Assembly: GCA_964344145.1 (NCBI GenBank)
Contig: CAYFME010000001.1
Location: 39,416 to 103,415 of the forward strand
DNA from: JABJOE01 sp964344145
GTDB lineage: Bacteria; Patescibacteriota; Patescibacteriia; UBA9934
Direction: 5' to 3'
DNA length: 64,000 nt
Part shown: one piece after another, positions 25,079 through 34,532 of the stretch
Layout of the letters: each line of letters starts with the position of its first letter
Numbering within the stretch: position 1 is the first letter of the stretch
The notes under the pieces: generated by a model
The model's database searches: none
Told to the model about the DNA's origin: nothing
The model's input: the letters and a program-made list of their open reading frames with translations, nothing else
Program-made: the position numbers and the translations under genes

Positions 25079-26013
25079 GAACGGCCTACATTGACGCCAT
25101 GATGCGTGCGGCAAGGGAGGATCCTTCCATTTTTTTACTGGTCGGTGATTTGGGGTTTGGCGTGATCGAACCGTTTGCCCAGGCGTATCCGGATCAGTTT
25201 GCCAATGCAGGCATTGCTGAGCAGAACATGACCGGTATGGCCGCCGGATTGGCACGCAGTGGCTACAAGGTCTTCACCTACTCCATCGCCAACTTCACCA
25301 CTCTTCGCTGTTTTGAACAGATTCGCAACGATGTCTGTTACCACGATGCCAATGTGAATGTTGTGAGTGTTGGAGGGGGCTATGCCTATGGGGCGCTCTC
25401 ATTTACCCACCATGCGACCGAGGATCTGGCGGTGATGAGAGCGTTACCAAATATGACCGTGGTGGCACCGGCTGATCCTCAAGAGGCCGCGCAAGCAACG
25501 CTGGCGCTGATCAATGATCCGCATCCAAGCTACTTGCGTCTAAATCGTGCCGGTGATCCCCCCGTGCATCGATCAGACATCACGTTTGAGTTGGGCAAGG
25601 CGATTGAAGTCATGGCAGGATCGGACGTTACTCTGATTGGTACCGGAGCGATTATGGGCACCGTGGTGGAGGCTGCGGATCAATTACATGCACAGGGCGT
25701 GTCCACGCGCGTTCTTTCGATGCACACCGTTAAGCCCATTGACCAGGAGGCATTGGTCCGTGCCGCGAATGAGACATCGCTTTTGGTGACCGTGGAGGAA
25801 CATTCGATTGTTGGAGGGTTGGGATCTGCCGTCCTGGAATCCCTCACGGATGCAGGAGTGGCGCCACAGGTACAGCGCATTGGTCTTTGCGACCGATTTG
25901 TGACAACCTATGGATCACAAGCCTATCTACGTGAGCAAGCAGGTCTCACAGCAACGGCTATCGTGGATCGGGTCATGTCATCTATACGCACTCCTTCTTA
26001 TACCGTTGTATGA
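25075..26013 (+). CDS. Transketolase, C-terminal subunit
   Basis: 312 residues. FANAGIAEQNMTGMAAGLA at about 42-60 is the pyrimidine-binding domain with its catalytic Glu, YAYGALSFTHHATEDLAVMR the phosphate-site loop, and VTLIGTGAIMGTVVEAADQL starts the C-terminal domain (about 183 on). It pairs with the product of 24254-25078 to make one active site at the subunit interface. Stop overlaps the next start by 4 nt. Confidence 0.85.
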   Translation: MRTAYIDAMMRAAREDPSIFLLVGDLGFGVIEPFAQAYPDQFANAGIAEQNMTGMAAGLARSGYKVFTYSIANFTTLRCFEQIRNDVCYHDANVNVVSVGGGYAYGALSFTHHATEDLAVMRALPNMTVVAPADPQEAAQATLALINDPHPSYLRLNRAGDPPVHRSDITFELGKAIEVMAGSDVTLIGTGAIMGTVVEAADQLHAQGVSTRVLSMHTVKPIDQEALVRAANETSLLVTVEEHSIVGGLGSAVLESLTDAGVAPQVQRIGLCDRFVTTYGSQAYLREQAGLTATAIVDRVMSSIRTPSYTVV

Positions 26014-26783
26014 GTCTTACTTCCATTACCGAGCGGCCGGGTTTGCAAGCCACGGAAATACAGGTGGCGCGGTTGTTACAGCGCTACCAATTCGTCCGTT
26101 CTTTTGCCGATGAAACGAGTGATGTTCTTGAGGTCGCCTGTGGGAGTGGGATGGGCTTGCCGTACTTAGTAAAGCGCGCACGCACGGTGACGGGAACGGA
26201 TGTAGATCCGGCGAATATCGAGTTGTCGCGAGAGCTTGCGCAAGGGCACCCGGGCATCACCGTATCTTGTTGTGATGGACATGTGCAGCCCTATGATGAT
26301 GCGTCATTTGACGTCGTGTCCCTCTTGGAGGCTGTGTATTATCTTGAAGATCCGCCCGCGCATGTTGCCGAAGTGCACCGTCTGCTTAAACCTGGTGGAC
26401 GCTATATTCTGTCAACGGTCAATTGCGAGATGGAAGGGTTTCATCCGTCACCCCATGCGCAGACCTATTTCGAAGCACATGCATTGCGCCGTCTCCTTTC
26501 GTCAACATTTTCACAGGTGGAGATCTATGGGGGATTTCCGCAACGTTCAAGTGCCATGGCAAAGACGGTGATGCTGTGCAAGAAAGCGGCGGTGCGGTTT
26601 AATCTGATTCCTGGGAGTTTGGCCGCGCGGGCCTATCTCAAGCGCGTGTTTATTGGCAGGACATCGCCGTTGCCTTTGGTTGTGGACGATGCCATAGCGG
26701 CCGCCCCACCGCCGATGCGCATCACAAACGATGACGAGGCGAGCAGGTATACCATTTTATACGCTGTCGCCACTAAGGCATGA
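26010..26783 (+). CDS. Class I SAM-dependent methyltransferase
   Basis: 257 residues. VLEVACGSGMGLPYL at about 35-49 is motif I, TGTDVDPANIELS carries the ribose-binding acid, FDVVSLLEAVYYLEDP and LLKPGGRYILSTVN follow in order as in UbiE/type-11 methyltransferases. Translationally coupled to the transketolase subunit. Target probably a sugar or lipid-linked sugar of this operon. Confidence 0.8.
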   Translation: MSLTSITERPGLQATEIQVARLLQRYQFVRSFADETSDVLEVACGSGMGLPYLVKRARTVTGTDVDPANIELSRELAQGHPGITVSCCDGHVQPYDDASFDVVSLLEAVYYLEDPPAHVAEVHRLLKPGGRYILSTVNCEMEGFHPSPHAQTYFEAHALRRLLSSTFSQVEIYGGFPQRSSAMAKTVMLCKKAAVRFNLIPGSLAARAYLKRVFIGRTSPLPLVVDDAIAAAPPPMRITNDDEASRYTILYAVATKA

Positions 26784-26786
26784 TCT

Positions 26787-27380
26787 ATGAAGCGATTATT
26801 TGATATCAGCCTGAGTACGCTTCTCATCGTGGGATTCCTCCCCATCATGGCTGTACTAGCGTGGATGATCTGGAAAGAAGATCGAGGTCCTGTTTTGTAT
26901 CGTGGTGAGCGGATTGGAAAGGGAGAGCGGCCGTTTCGCATGTTAAAATTCCGCACAATGCGGGTTGATAACGGGGCAGGGGGTCCAACGACCACCTCTA
27001 ATGATGACCCACGCATCACCCGCCCTGGCCATTGGATCCGTCACTATAAGTTGGACGAATTACCACAATTGTTTAATGTGTGGAGGGGTGATATGAGTTT
27101 TGTCGGGCCACGCCCTCAGGTTGCATGGGCCGTGGAAACCTATTCCCCTGAAGATCGCGCGATTCTCTCCATACGACCCGGCATCACGGATGAAGCGTCC
27201 ATTCGATTTCATAACGAAGGAGAGATTGTTGCCGGCTATCCTGACCCAGACCGTGCGTATATGGAGCTCATTCATCCGGAAAAAATGCGATTGGCAAGAG
27301 CCTATGTGCAAAATCAGTCACTCATGCTGGACCTAAAGATTCTCTACAAAACTGCTGAACAGGTATGGAAGAAACACTAA
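26787..27380 (+). CDS. Monotopic phosphoglycosyl transferase (PglC/WcaJ catalytic domain)
   Basis: 197 residues, the short PglC form. A single N-terminal hydrophobic segment (about 6-27) forms the re-entrant membrane helix; then GPVLYRGERIGKGERPFRMLKFRTM, the catalytic-type KLDELPQLFNV and DMSFVGPRP, and IRPGITD. It transfers a phospho-sugar from a nucleotide sugar onto undecaprenyl phosphate and so starts a repeat unit. It is the probable committed step for the glycan encoded by this operon. Confidence 0.9.
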   Translation: MKRLFDISLSTLLIVGFLPIMAVLAWMIWKEDRGPVLYRGERIGKGERPFRMLKFRTMRVDNGAGGPTTTSNDDPRITRPGHWIRHYKLDELPQLFNVWRGDMSFVGPRPQVAWAVETYSPEDRAILSIRPGITDEASIRFHNEGEIVAGYPDPDRAYMELIHPEKMRLARAYVQNQSLMLDLKILYKTAEQVWKKH

Positions 27381-28132
27381 ACAAACCCATTGCCACCGAT
27401 GGAGGGTTTCGAACCAATCAAGAGCACGATGCATCTTCGTTGTACGCTGAGACCTTCGAGAACTCGTCCGCTGACACGAAAACGAAACTACAACACCTTG
27501 TGCGCTACATGCGGCGTCAAGATCTCACACGGTTAATGGCACGATACGAGATCTTTAAGAAGGCTCTGCCGGTAAAAGGATCGGTCATCGAGTGTGGGGT
27601 GTATCATGGATCCGGATTGATGACGTGGGCTCTGGTTTCAGACATGTTAGAGCCCGTGAATTTGACCCGTCGTATTTATGGATTTGATACATTCGATGGA
27701 TTTGCCGATGTGAGTCAAAAGGATGAGAATGCTCTGCGTACGCATAACACGGGCGACTTGCAGGCTCCCTCATTTGATGAGCTATCGACGTTGATTCAGG
27801 CCTATGATATGAATCGTTGGCTGGGTCATGTTGATAAAGTACACTTGGTGAAGGGCGATGCCGTCTCGTCAATCCCTGCATTTATCGACGCGCACCCTCA
27901 TCTGGTTGTCAGCCTATTGTTTTTGGACTTTGATTTGTATGAACCGACAAAGGTCGCGCTTGAGCATTTTGTTCCACGCATGCCCAAGGGGGCGATTATT
28001 GCCTTTGATGAGCTCGATAATCCTCTGTGGCCTGGGGAGACCATGGCGCTTCTAGATTCACTTACGATTGGCAAGCTCGCTATTCGTCGGCTGCCATTTG
28101 ATCCATACATCGGATATGCCATTATCGAATAA
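27365..28132 (+). CDS. TylF/MycF-type sugar O-methyltransferase
   Basis: 255 residues, overlapping the sugar transferase by 16 nt. VIECGVYHGSGLMTWA at about 75-90, YGFDTFDGFADV near 110, VHLVKGDAVSSIPAF and LLFLDFDLYEPTKVALEHF (about 187-205) match the macrocin O-methyltransferase family, including the metal-binding Asp pair. Members methylate hydroxyls of deoxysugars. Here it likely caps or modifies a glycan sugar. Confidence 0.8.
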   Translation: MEETLNKPIATDGGFRTNQEHDASSLYAETFENSSADTKTKLQHLVRYMRRQDLTRLMARYEIFKKALPVKGSVIECGVYHGSGLMTWALVSDMLEPVNLTRRIYGFDTFDGFADVSQKDENALRTHNTGDLQAPSFDELSTLIQAYDMNRWLGHVDKVHLVKGDAVSSIPAFIDAHPHLVVSLLFLDFDLYEPTKVALEHFVPRMPKGAIIAFDELDNPLWPGETMALLDSLTIGKLAIRRLPFDPYIGYAIIE

Positions 28133-29267
28133 CACGTTGATCACTCCTGTGGATGCGACACAGGATTCATCCGTCCCCTTTTTTCCGTATAAGGAGTTGT
28201 ACGAGGATGAGCGTGAAACCCATTTGGCCATCATCGACGATGTGTATCGGCGCGGTTCCTTTATTCTCGGGCAAGACCTCGATGCGCTAGAGCAGGAGAT
28301 GGCCGCGTTTTTGCAGGTGAAGCATGTTGTTGGCGTTGCCAATGGCACCGATGCGATTTTGTTGGCGTTGATGGCGGCTGGTGTGGGCCCTGGAGATGAA
28401 GTGATTACGGTCTCACACACCTTTGTTGCCACCGTTGAAGTGATCCATGCGTTGGGGGCAAAGCCCGTGTTTGTGGATATTTTAGATGATCATGGGATGG
28501 ATGTTCAGGCGGTTGAGGCGGCCAGAACACCGGCGACCAAGGCCGTGATCCCGGTGCATTTAAACGGGCGCATTGTTACAAACATGTCGTGGTTGCGTCA
28601 GTGGTGCCAAAAGCACAATCTTTTTCTTGTTGAAGATGCCGCGCAGGCGTTTGGAGCAAAGCAAGACGGAGTTTCGGCAGGAGCCTTTGGCTTGGCCGGC
28701 TGTTTTAGCTTCTATCCGGCCAAGCTGCTCGGCACCTTTGGTGATGCGGGGGCGATCACGACGAATGACGACACGGTTGCAGAGCGTCTAAAGTTGATAC
28801 GTAATCATGGACGAGGAAGTGGCATCGAAATTCAATGCTGGGGTCTTAATGGCCGTATGGACACGGTCCAGGCGGCGCTTTTGCGGCATCGCCTGACGCG
28901 AGTGCCAACTTGGATTGCACGTCGGCGCGCGATTGCGGAGCGGTATGTTTCGGCACTTCAAGGACTGGAGGCGTTGTCGCTTCCACCGGGTCCCACCACG
29001 GAACCATTTGATGTGTTTCAAAACTTCGAGATGGAGGTAGCTGATCGTGATGCCCTGATGGAGACGCTGAAAGAACAAGGAGTACATACATCATTGCCAT
29101 GGGGTGGAAAGGCTGTCCATGAGTTTCCTGCCCTACAGCTTTCCACCGTCACCCTCCCTCGTACAGAGCAGTGCATGCGACGCTCGCTCATGTTGCCGCT
29201 ACATCATCTCCTTACCGATGAACAGGTGGAGCGCGTCATTGAGGTAGTCCACGCCCATTATGCCTAG
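28116..29267 (+). CDS. DegT/DnrJ/EryC1-family sugar aminotransferase
   Basis: 383 residues; ATG 28116 overlaps the previous gene by 17 nt. GVANGTDAILLALMAAGVGPGD, VEDAAQAFGAKQDG with the PLP-binding Asp, and FSFYPAKLLGTFGDAGA with the Schiff-base Lys (about residue 205). PLP enzyme that aminates a keto nucleotide sugar, such as the 4-keto sugar made by the dehydratase encoded directly downstream. The order fits synthesis of an amino sugar for the PglC-like transferase. Confidence 0.9.
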   Translation: MPLSNNTLITPVDATQDSSVPFFPYKELYEDERETHLAIIDDVYRRGSFILGQDLDALEQEMAAFLQVKHVVGVANGTDAILLALMAAGVGPGDEVITVSHTFVATVEVIHALGAKPVFVDILDDHGMDVQAVEAARTPATKAVIPVHLNGRIVTNMSWLRQWCQKHNLFLVEDAAQAFGAKQDGVSAGAFGLAGCFSFYPAKLLGTFGDAGAITTNDDTVAERLKLIRNHGRGSGIEIQCWGLNGRMDTVQAALLRHRLTRVPTWIARRRAIAERYVSALQGLEALSLPPGPTTEPFDVFQNFEMEVADRDALMETLKEQGVHTSLPWGGKAVHEFPALQLSTVTLPRTEQCMRRSLMLPLHHLLTDEQVERVIEVVHAHYA

Positions 29268-31257
29268 AACGTGGCATCAGCGTTTGCAGCGGTTGATGGC
29301 GCCGACCAATCTCAAGCGGGCCACCTTTTTTGTCGTTGCCGACGTGTGTACCATTGCAGCAGCGGTGCTTTTGGCATTTTTGATCCGTTTTGACTTTTCG
29401 GTGGAGCAAGCGCTTTTGTACAAAAATGCGTTGTTGTGGTTCTTGCCGATTGGTGTGGGCTTTCGCTTGATAGCGCTCGTGTCCTTTCGTGTGTATGCGA
29501 TGTCGTGGCGATATGTGAGCTTGGGAGACATTTCGCGCATTGCGATGGCGGTAGGATTGTCGTCCTTGGCCGTGGCAGGCGCGCTGTTCTTTCTTGTCAT
29601 TCCATTCGGGCCACAATCGGTTGTATCGTTTCCAACGCCAAGTGGATTTCCACGCAGCATTCTTGTGATTGAAGCTTTCTTATCTTTCTTTGGCTTGGCA
29701 TTGGTGCGTATTACAAAGCGGCTGTACTTACAGATGGTCCGTGGATATCGTACATCCTCTGGGGCGCGAACGTTGATTATCGGTGCCGGGGACATGGGGG
29801 ATACGGTTGCACGTGATCTTGTGCGACAACAGCAGGCATTTTCATTAGTGGCGTTTTTGGATGACGCTCCGTCGAAAATCGGAACACGTTTACACGGAGT
29901 CAGGGTGATTGGCAAGCTTGATGCATTAGATCGAGCGATCGTTCAGTACGATGTGCAAGCGATCATCGTGGCGATTGGCTCATTGCATCACTCAAAGTTA
30001 AAAGAGATTTATCGCATTGCCAGAAAGCGAGGGGTAAAACAGTTAAAAATCGTCCCGCATTTTTATGGACTGGATGAGGGGTTGCGGATAAACATCAACG
30101 CCCTTGAAGATATTAAGTTAGAGGATTTGATTGGGCGAGAAGAGGTACGTGTGGACTTTCGTGCGATTGAAAACGAACTGTTTGGGAAGTCTGTGATGAT
30201 CACGGGCGCATGTGGCTCCATCGGATCGGATATCGTAAAGCAGGTGTGTCGGTTTCGTCCAAGGCATCTTCTTTGTTTTGATTGTGATGAAACGGCCATG
30301 TTTCATCTTAAACGGACATTATCAGAGCAATTTCCCAAACAACGTGATCATATCAGCTTTGTGATCGGTGATATCCGTGATCAAGAGCGTGTCGATGAGG
30401 TGTTTGAACATCACCGACCGGATGTTGTTTTTCACGCGGCTGCGTATAAGCACGTCCCTCTCATGGAGGATAACCCGGGTGAGGCGGTAAAAGTGAATGT
30501 GCTTGGAACAGCCGTCCTGGCCGAAGCCGCGCAACGGTATGAGGCGCGTAAGTTTGTCATGATTTCTTCAGATAAGGCCGTGAACCCAACAAGTGTGATG
30601 GGGGCGACGAAGCGGGTGGCCGAGGAACTTTGCCGCGGCATGAATGGAATGACGGCCTTTGTATCGGTACGATTCGGAAACGTCATTGGGAGCCGAGGCA
30701 GTGTGTTACCTCTTTTTCTCGAGCAATTAGCCGCTGGTGGACCCCTCACGGTTACCCATCCGGATATGGAGCGCTACTTCATGACGATTCCGGAGGCTGT
30801 ATCGCTGGTGTTGCAGGCGTCTGTCCTTGGCCGTGGTGGCGAGGTGTTCGCTTTGGACATGGGGCGGCGTGTGAGGATATTGGATTTGGCCGAAGACCTC
30901 ATTCGTTTGCATGGGTTCGAGCCATACGATGATGTTGATATCACCATTGTCGGTCCACGTCCTGGTGAAAAGCTCTTTGAAGAGATTGTTGCGGCTGAAG
31001 ATGGGACGTGTCCAACGGCTCACGAAAAGATCTCGAGATGTCTGCGTAACGACAAGGTTCCTGAAAAAGACTATCGCTCTGTTCTTCGTGAGTTTCGTCA
31101 GATCGTGAGCATGTATGGATTGAGTCCTGATACGATTCGCGCTACTCTGCAGCGCCATGTTCCATCGTATGGCGCACCATCCACGTCATTGTCACGTCCG
31201 ATGACAGGAGACGATGTTTTGAGCGCGAAGGAGGGTTATCATTCAATTGATCGTTAA
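29260..31257 (+). CDS. Membrane-bound nucleotide-sugar 4,6-dehydratase (CapD/WbpM/PglF type)
   Basis: 665 residues, typical full length. Four hydrophobic segments in about 20-150, then a first Rossmann-like domain (LIIGAGDMGDTVA) and the catalytic SDR domain: VMITGACGSIGSDI near 309, FHAAAYKHVPLMEDN, ISSDKAVNPTSVMGATKR with Met in place of the usual Tyr before the Lys, as in FlaA1/WbpM. It converts UDP-GlcNAc-like sugars to 4-keto-6-deoxy forms. With the DegT enzyme it would give an amino-deoxy sugar. Confidence 0.9.
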   Translation: MPRTWHQRLQRLMAPTNLKRATFFVVADVCTIAAAVLLAFLIRFDFSVEQALLYKNALLWFLPIGVGFRLIALVSFRVYAMSWRYVSLGDISRIAMAVGLSSLAVAGALFFLVIPFGPQSVVSFPTPSGFPRSILVIEAFLSFFGLALVRITKRLYLQMVRGYRTSSGARTLIIGAGDMGDTVARDLVRQQQAFSLVAFLDDAPSKIGTRLHGVRVIGKLDALDRAIVQYDVQAIIVAIGSLHHSKLKEIYRIARKRGVKQLKIVPHFYGLDEGLRININALEDIKLEDLIGREEVRVDFRAIENELFGKSVMITGACGSIGSDIVKQVCRFRPRHLLCFDCDETAMFHLKRTLSEQFPKQRDHISFVIGDIRDQERVDEVFEHHRPDVVFHAAAYKHVPLMEDNPGEAVKVNVLGTAVLAEAAQRYEARKFVMISSDKAVNPTSVMGATKRVAEELCRGMNGMTAFVSVRFGNVIGSRGSVLPLFLEQLAAGGPLTVTHPDMERYFMTIPEAVSLVLQASVLGRGGEVFALDMGRRVRILDLAEDLIRLHGFEPYDDVDITIVGPRPGEKLFEEIVAAEDGTCPTAHEKISRCLRNDKVPEKDYRSVLREFRQIVSMYGLSPDTIRATLQRHVPSYGAPSTSLSRPMTGDDVLSAKEGYHSIDR

Positions 31258-31266
31258 CCTCTCCGT

Positions 31267-32280
31267 ATGAACAACTCCACTGGATCCAGCTTCTCTCTGA
31301 CATCATGTATCCACATCCTCATTCGTCGATGGTTCGTGGTGGTCATTGTTTTTGGCCTGTGCATCTTGGCCGGAATTGGGGCGTACCTTGGTCAGCCGGC
31401 TCGACCGTTTCCACACACGACCATCCTTGAGATTGGATCTGTTGATGGCGAGCTTATTGAGTCACAACAGTCTGCATTGGCAAAAATGGAACGTGTGTTT
31501 TTACAGCGCGCCCTGTTGGAGCATGCGGAGGAAAACGAGTATGAAACGAATAAATATTCGATTCAGGTGACAATCCCAGATAATACCGATGTGCTTGTGC
31601 TCGAGGCGTTTGGTGATGAGAGTCAGTCTGAGGATCTATTGAGTATTCAACAGAGAGCCAGCGAACAGTTGATTGAGGATCACTATGATTCAATAGAACA
31701 ACAAGAGCGTGAATTACTCTCGACGCAGTTTGAGCGAGAGCAAGAATTGGAGAAGTTACAAGGGAAAGCTGCTGTTTTGATTCAACGACAACAGGATCTT
31801 CAGGCAACGGACGCGTTGCTTGAGCAGCAAATTGCAGAGATCAGCGCTTCCATTGATACCGTCTTAGTGCAACGGGCAACCCTTGTAGCGTCCGAAGGGA
31901 GCCGTGCGTCGCAATCGGCATCACTTGCCACAGCGTTGCTGGTGATTGATACGGATATTCAAGCACAGCGTGTTCGTCAGCAGGAGTTAGAACAAGAACG
32001 TACGATGACGATACAGCAATCGTTAACAGAGATTGATGAGGCGATGCTGGAAAATGAGCAAGAGCAGGCCGTCGTTTTGCGTACGATTGATGATTTGCAG
32101 TTGACGATCGAAGGTGTCCAGGCGACGCAATATTTGCTGGAGCCATCTCGGCGCCTGCAATCATCACTGCATGGCCCGTCCGTTTTCCTTATGCTGTCAG
32201 GCATGTTAGGAATGGTGGCCGGTGTGTTTATCGCGTTTGTAGTGGACGTCGTGAGTCGAGCGCGTCGATCGGCAAGATAG
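31267..32280 (+). CDS. Wzz-like polysaccharide co-polymerase / chain-length protein
   Basis: 337 residues. Hydrophobic segments at about 20-42 and 305-328 flank a long extracytoplasmic region rich in Gln, Glu and Leu with heptad-like coiled coils (about 125-285, for example ERELLSTQFEREQELEKLQ). This is the layout of Wzz/PCP proteins, which set polymer length with the Wzy polymerase. No tyrosine kinase domain is attached or encoded next to it. The amino acid sequence itself is poorly conserved, so the call relies on topology and context. Confidence 0.65.
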   Translation: MNNSTGSSFSLTSCIHILIRRWFVVVIVFGLCILAGIGAYLGQPARPFPHTTILEIGSVDGELIESQQSALAKMERVFLQRALLEHAEENEYETNKYSIQVTIPDNTDVLVLEAFGDESQSEDLLSIQQRASEQLIEDHYDSIEQQERELLSTQFEREQELEKLQGKAAVLIQRQQDLQATDALLEQQIAEISASIDTVLVQRATLVASEGSRASQSASLATALLVIDTDIQAQRVRQQELEQERTMTIQQSLTEIDEAMLENEQEQAVVLRTIDDLQLTIEGVQATQYLLEPSRRLQSSLHGPSVFLMLSGMLGMVAGVFIAFVVDVVSRARRSAR

Positions 32281-32330
32281 CCCCCGGAGGGAACCATCCC
32301 GGAGTATTGCAATGGTCTCATGATATACTG

Positions 32331-32339
32331 CTCACGCAT
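32331..32339 (+). promoter_or_regulatory. Extended -10 promoter before the polytopic membrane gene
   Basis: TGA followed directly by TATACT (32334-32339); no -35 box is evident. Transcript start near 32346, with GGGAAG as ribosome site before ATG 32372. Confidence 0.5.
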
Positions 32340-32371
32340 TTCGTGACTCATACCATCAGGGAAGAATAGCC

Positions 32372-34081
32372 ATGCACTGCACATCATTTGTTTTGGCGTT
32401 GTGGAAACGTCTGCGTGATCGGGTACCTACGTCCGTCCTTTGGGGTGCGTTGTTTTTGGTCGCACTATTGCTGCTGGCACCGCGTGATTTGAGCTGGTTG
32501 GAAATCGTTTCGTTTTTTTCGTACGCCATCTTTTTATTCTGGGTGATCTGGATGCACGCCAGCAAGCCTGGTGTAACATTAGCGAGTCTTTCTAAAACGA
32601 AGCATATCTTTCTCATCCTCCTAGTCGTTGGAGTTGTGCTCTTTGTTGTTACGCGATCGCTGCCGTTTATTCGGTTTGGAGAAACGCCTCTCGGGTATGA
32701 CACAGGTTTTTACCTTCAGTATATGGAGGAAGCCTTTGCTGCAGAGAAGCCCACGCGACAGATTGCGACCTATCTTTGGACGCCGTTACTGTGGCTGGGT
32801 ATTTCGCCTATTGCGGTCCTTCACGGGTTATATGTTTTGGCGCAAGCTCTGACGCTCGGCGCCTTTTATGCTCTTGGACGGTCCATCTCATCAAAACTCG
32901 GTCGTGCCTCGGCCTATACAATGGTCTTCTTGTTTGCCTTTTCTATTGTGCAGTTTTCTGCGTATTGGTGGATGTTTTACCAGACGCAATTTGCCGTCGC
33001 CTTTTTGGTTATGACGATCGCCTTACTGTATCGCCGCTCGCCATTGGCCTTGTTGACAGGAGCGTTTGGAGCCGCGATGCACACGCCAACGTTTTTTGTC
33101 TTTGGCGGGGCACTGTTTTTGTATGCGGCTTTTCGGGCGATTCGGTGCAAGTTCCGTGATCTGGAACCAGAGATTTGGGCCATTTTAGGTTTAGGATTAT
33201 TGGCACCCGTCGCCCTACTGGTATTGCGTGGCCCAACGTATGTCCTGGATCAGTTGGAAAACATCGCGCATTATAAATTTCTTGCAACCAATTTTCCTGA
33301 ATTTAAGATTCAAGAAATGTTGGGACTCTTTCTTCCGCCGTCTGTTTTTCGTATTGCCAGCATGATGCTCACGCCATGGGCTTTGATCGGTATTCTGTTG
33401 TACCTGCGTCCGACGAAGGAATTGCGATCTGATCCCGCGTGGCGGCTTCGCATGACGCCATTTTTCATCATGTTTGTGATTCTCATGTTCCTCTCATCGT
33501 TCCCATTTGTCTATCAGCACCGGTACTTCATTTATCTGAGCTTGGCCATGATTGTCTTTTCGGCATATCCCATCCTTCTTCTCGTGCGCTATATGGCAAC
33601 AACGCGCACGGGCTATGGGATGCTCGCGGTCTTTGCCGTTGGGATGTTGACGTATTCGCTGGCGGTGACGGCGCATCAGCGTCCCCAGATGTATGCGGAC
33701 GAAGTGGCGGAGCTGCGGGCGATTAATGAGGATCCGCGCGCCCAAGATGCTGTGGTGATGGCGCCACACCCGCTTTACACGCCATGGGTGGGAGCGTTTT
33801 CCGAGCATACCGTGGCAGCTCCTGGGTACTATTACAATTTATGGCGCATGGACCAATGGGCAGAAATGTGGGTTGGTTCTGATGATGTGCGCCGTCATGA
33901 ACTTCTGCGCATGTATTATGTGCCCGTGTATGTTTTTGTCGGAACATGGATTGAAGAGGGAGATATGACCGACTTCTTTTACACAGATCCGCTTGTAGAG
34001 CAGGTGAGTCCACACATATTTCGATATGATACACACGACAGGTCTCTTGACGAGATTCGCAAAATTTTAGAATCGTATTAA
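32372..34081 (+). CDS. Polytopic membrane protein, possible GT-C glycosyltransferase
   Basis: 569 residues with about 11 hydrophobic segments in residues 20-440 and a soluble C-terminal domain. After the third segment comes PLGYDTGFYLQYMEEAF, an acidic first large loop reminiscent of the catalytic Asp loop of GT-C transferases that use lipid-linked donors. The C-terminal part holds DAVVMAPHPLYTPWVGAFSEHTVAAPG, resembling the tail of oligosaccharyl- or mannosyltransferases. Probable sugar transfer on the outer face; family not securely recognised. Confidence 0.5.
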   Translation: MHCTSFVLALWKRLRDRVPTSVLWGALFLVALLLLAPRDLSWLEIVSFFSYAIFLFWVIWMHASKPGVTLASLSKTKHIFLILLVVGVVLFVVTRSLPFIRFGETPLGYDTGFYLQYMEEAFAAEKPTRQIATYLWTPLLWLGISPIAVLHGLYVLAQALTLGAFYALGRSISSKLGRASAYTMVFLFAFSIVQFSAYWWMFYQTQFAVAFLVMTIALLYRRSPLALLTGAFGAAMHTPTFFVFGGALFLYAAFRAIRCKFRDLEPEIWAILGLGLLAPVALLVLRGPTYVLDQLENIAHYKFLATNFPEFKIQEMLGLFLPPSVFRIASMMLTPWALIGILLYLRPTKELRSDPAWRLRMTPFFIMFVILMFLSSFPFVYQHRYFIYLSLAMIVFSAYPILLLVRYMATTRTGYGMLAVFAVGMLTYSLAVTAHQRPQMYADEVAELRAINEDPRAQDAVVMAPHPLYTPWVGAFSEHTVAAPGYYYNLWRMDQWAEMWVGSDDVRRHELLRMYYVPVYVFVGTWIEEGDMTDFFYTDPLVEQVSPHIFRYDTHDRSLDEIRKILESY

Positions 34082-34105
34082 TAAGATGGGAAAGATAGGA
34101 AGGCT

Positions 34106-34435
34106 ATGACTTGGATTGAAATGATACTAGGGGCGACTGTTGTCTTATTTGTTCCTGGTTGGGCCATCACCGCACTCCTATATCCCATGTGGAAGTGTCG
34201 GTCATGTGAACAATGGTGGCTGGGACTTGGGTTGAATGGTTGGGTTGAACGTGGTGTCACGGCGATTCTCCTTTCCATCATCACCTCGACCGCCATTGTC
34301 TTTATCCATTTGACATTCTTTTCTCTTGATCGTGAAAATCTCGTTCTTTCGTACTTCACCGTGACGAGTGTTTTATTGCTGTTGGTTGCATTACGATACG
34401 CCTGGCACTGTTTTCGCCACGCAGCGAGAGGGTAA
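34106..34435 (+). CDS. Small membrane protein (DUF1616 N-terminus-like)
   Basis: 109 residues with three hydrophobic segments (about 5-25, 48-70, 80-98). VVLFVPGWAITALLYP resembles the first segment of longer DUF1616-type membrane proteins found next to polysaccharide genes, so this may be a short or truncated relative. It follows the polytopic protein by 24 nt and is probably co-transcribed. Function unknown. Confidence 0.55.
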   Translation: MTWIEMILGATVVLFVPGWAITALLYPMWKCRSCEQWWLGLGLNGWVERGVTAILLSIITSTAIVFIHLTFFSLDRENLVLSYFTVTSVLLLLVALRYAWHCFRHAARG

Positions 34436-34471
34436 CGCTGTGGATAAAGCCTAAGGCTCGTTGAAGAAAAG

Positions 34472-34480
34472 TGCTAGAAT
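34472..34480 (+). promoter_or_regulatory. Extended -10 promoter of the surface protein gene
   Basis: TGC followed by TAGAAT at 34475-34480; transcript start near 34487. No convincing -35 box. Confidence 0.45.
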
Positions 34481-34532
34481 GCATCATATCGGTGTTAGAT
34501 CCATTCAAAAGAAACCTAGACATGTTAAATGT

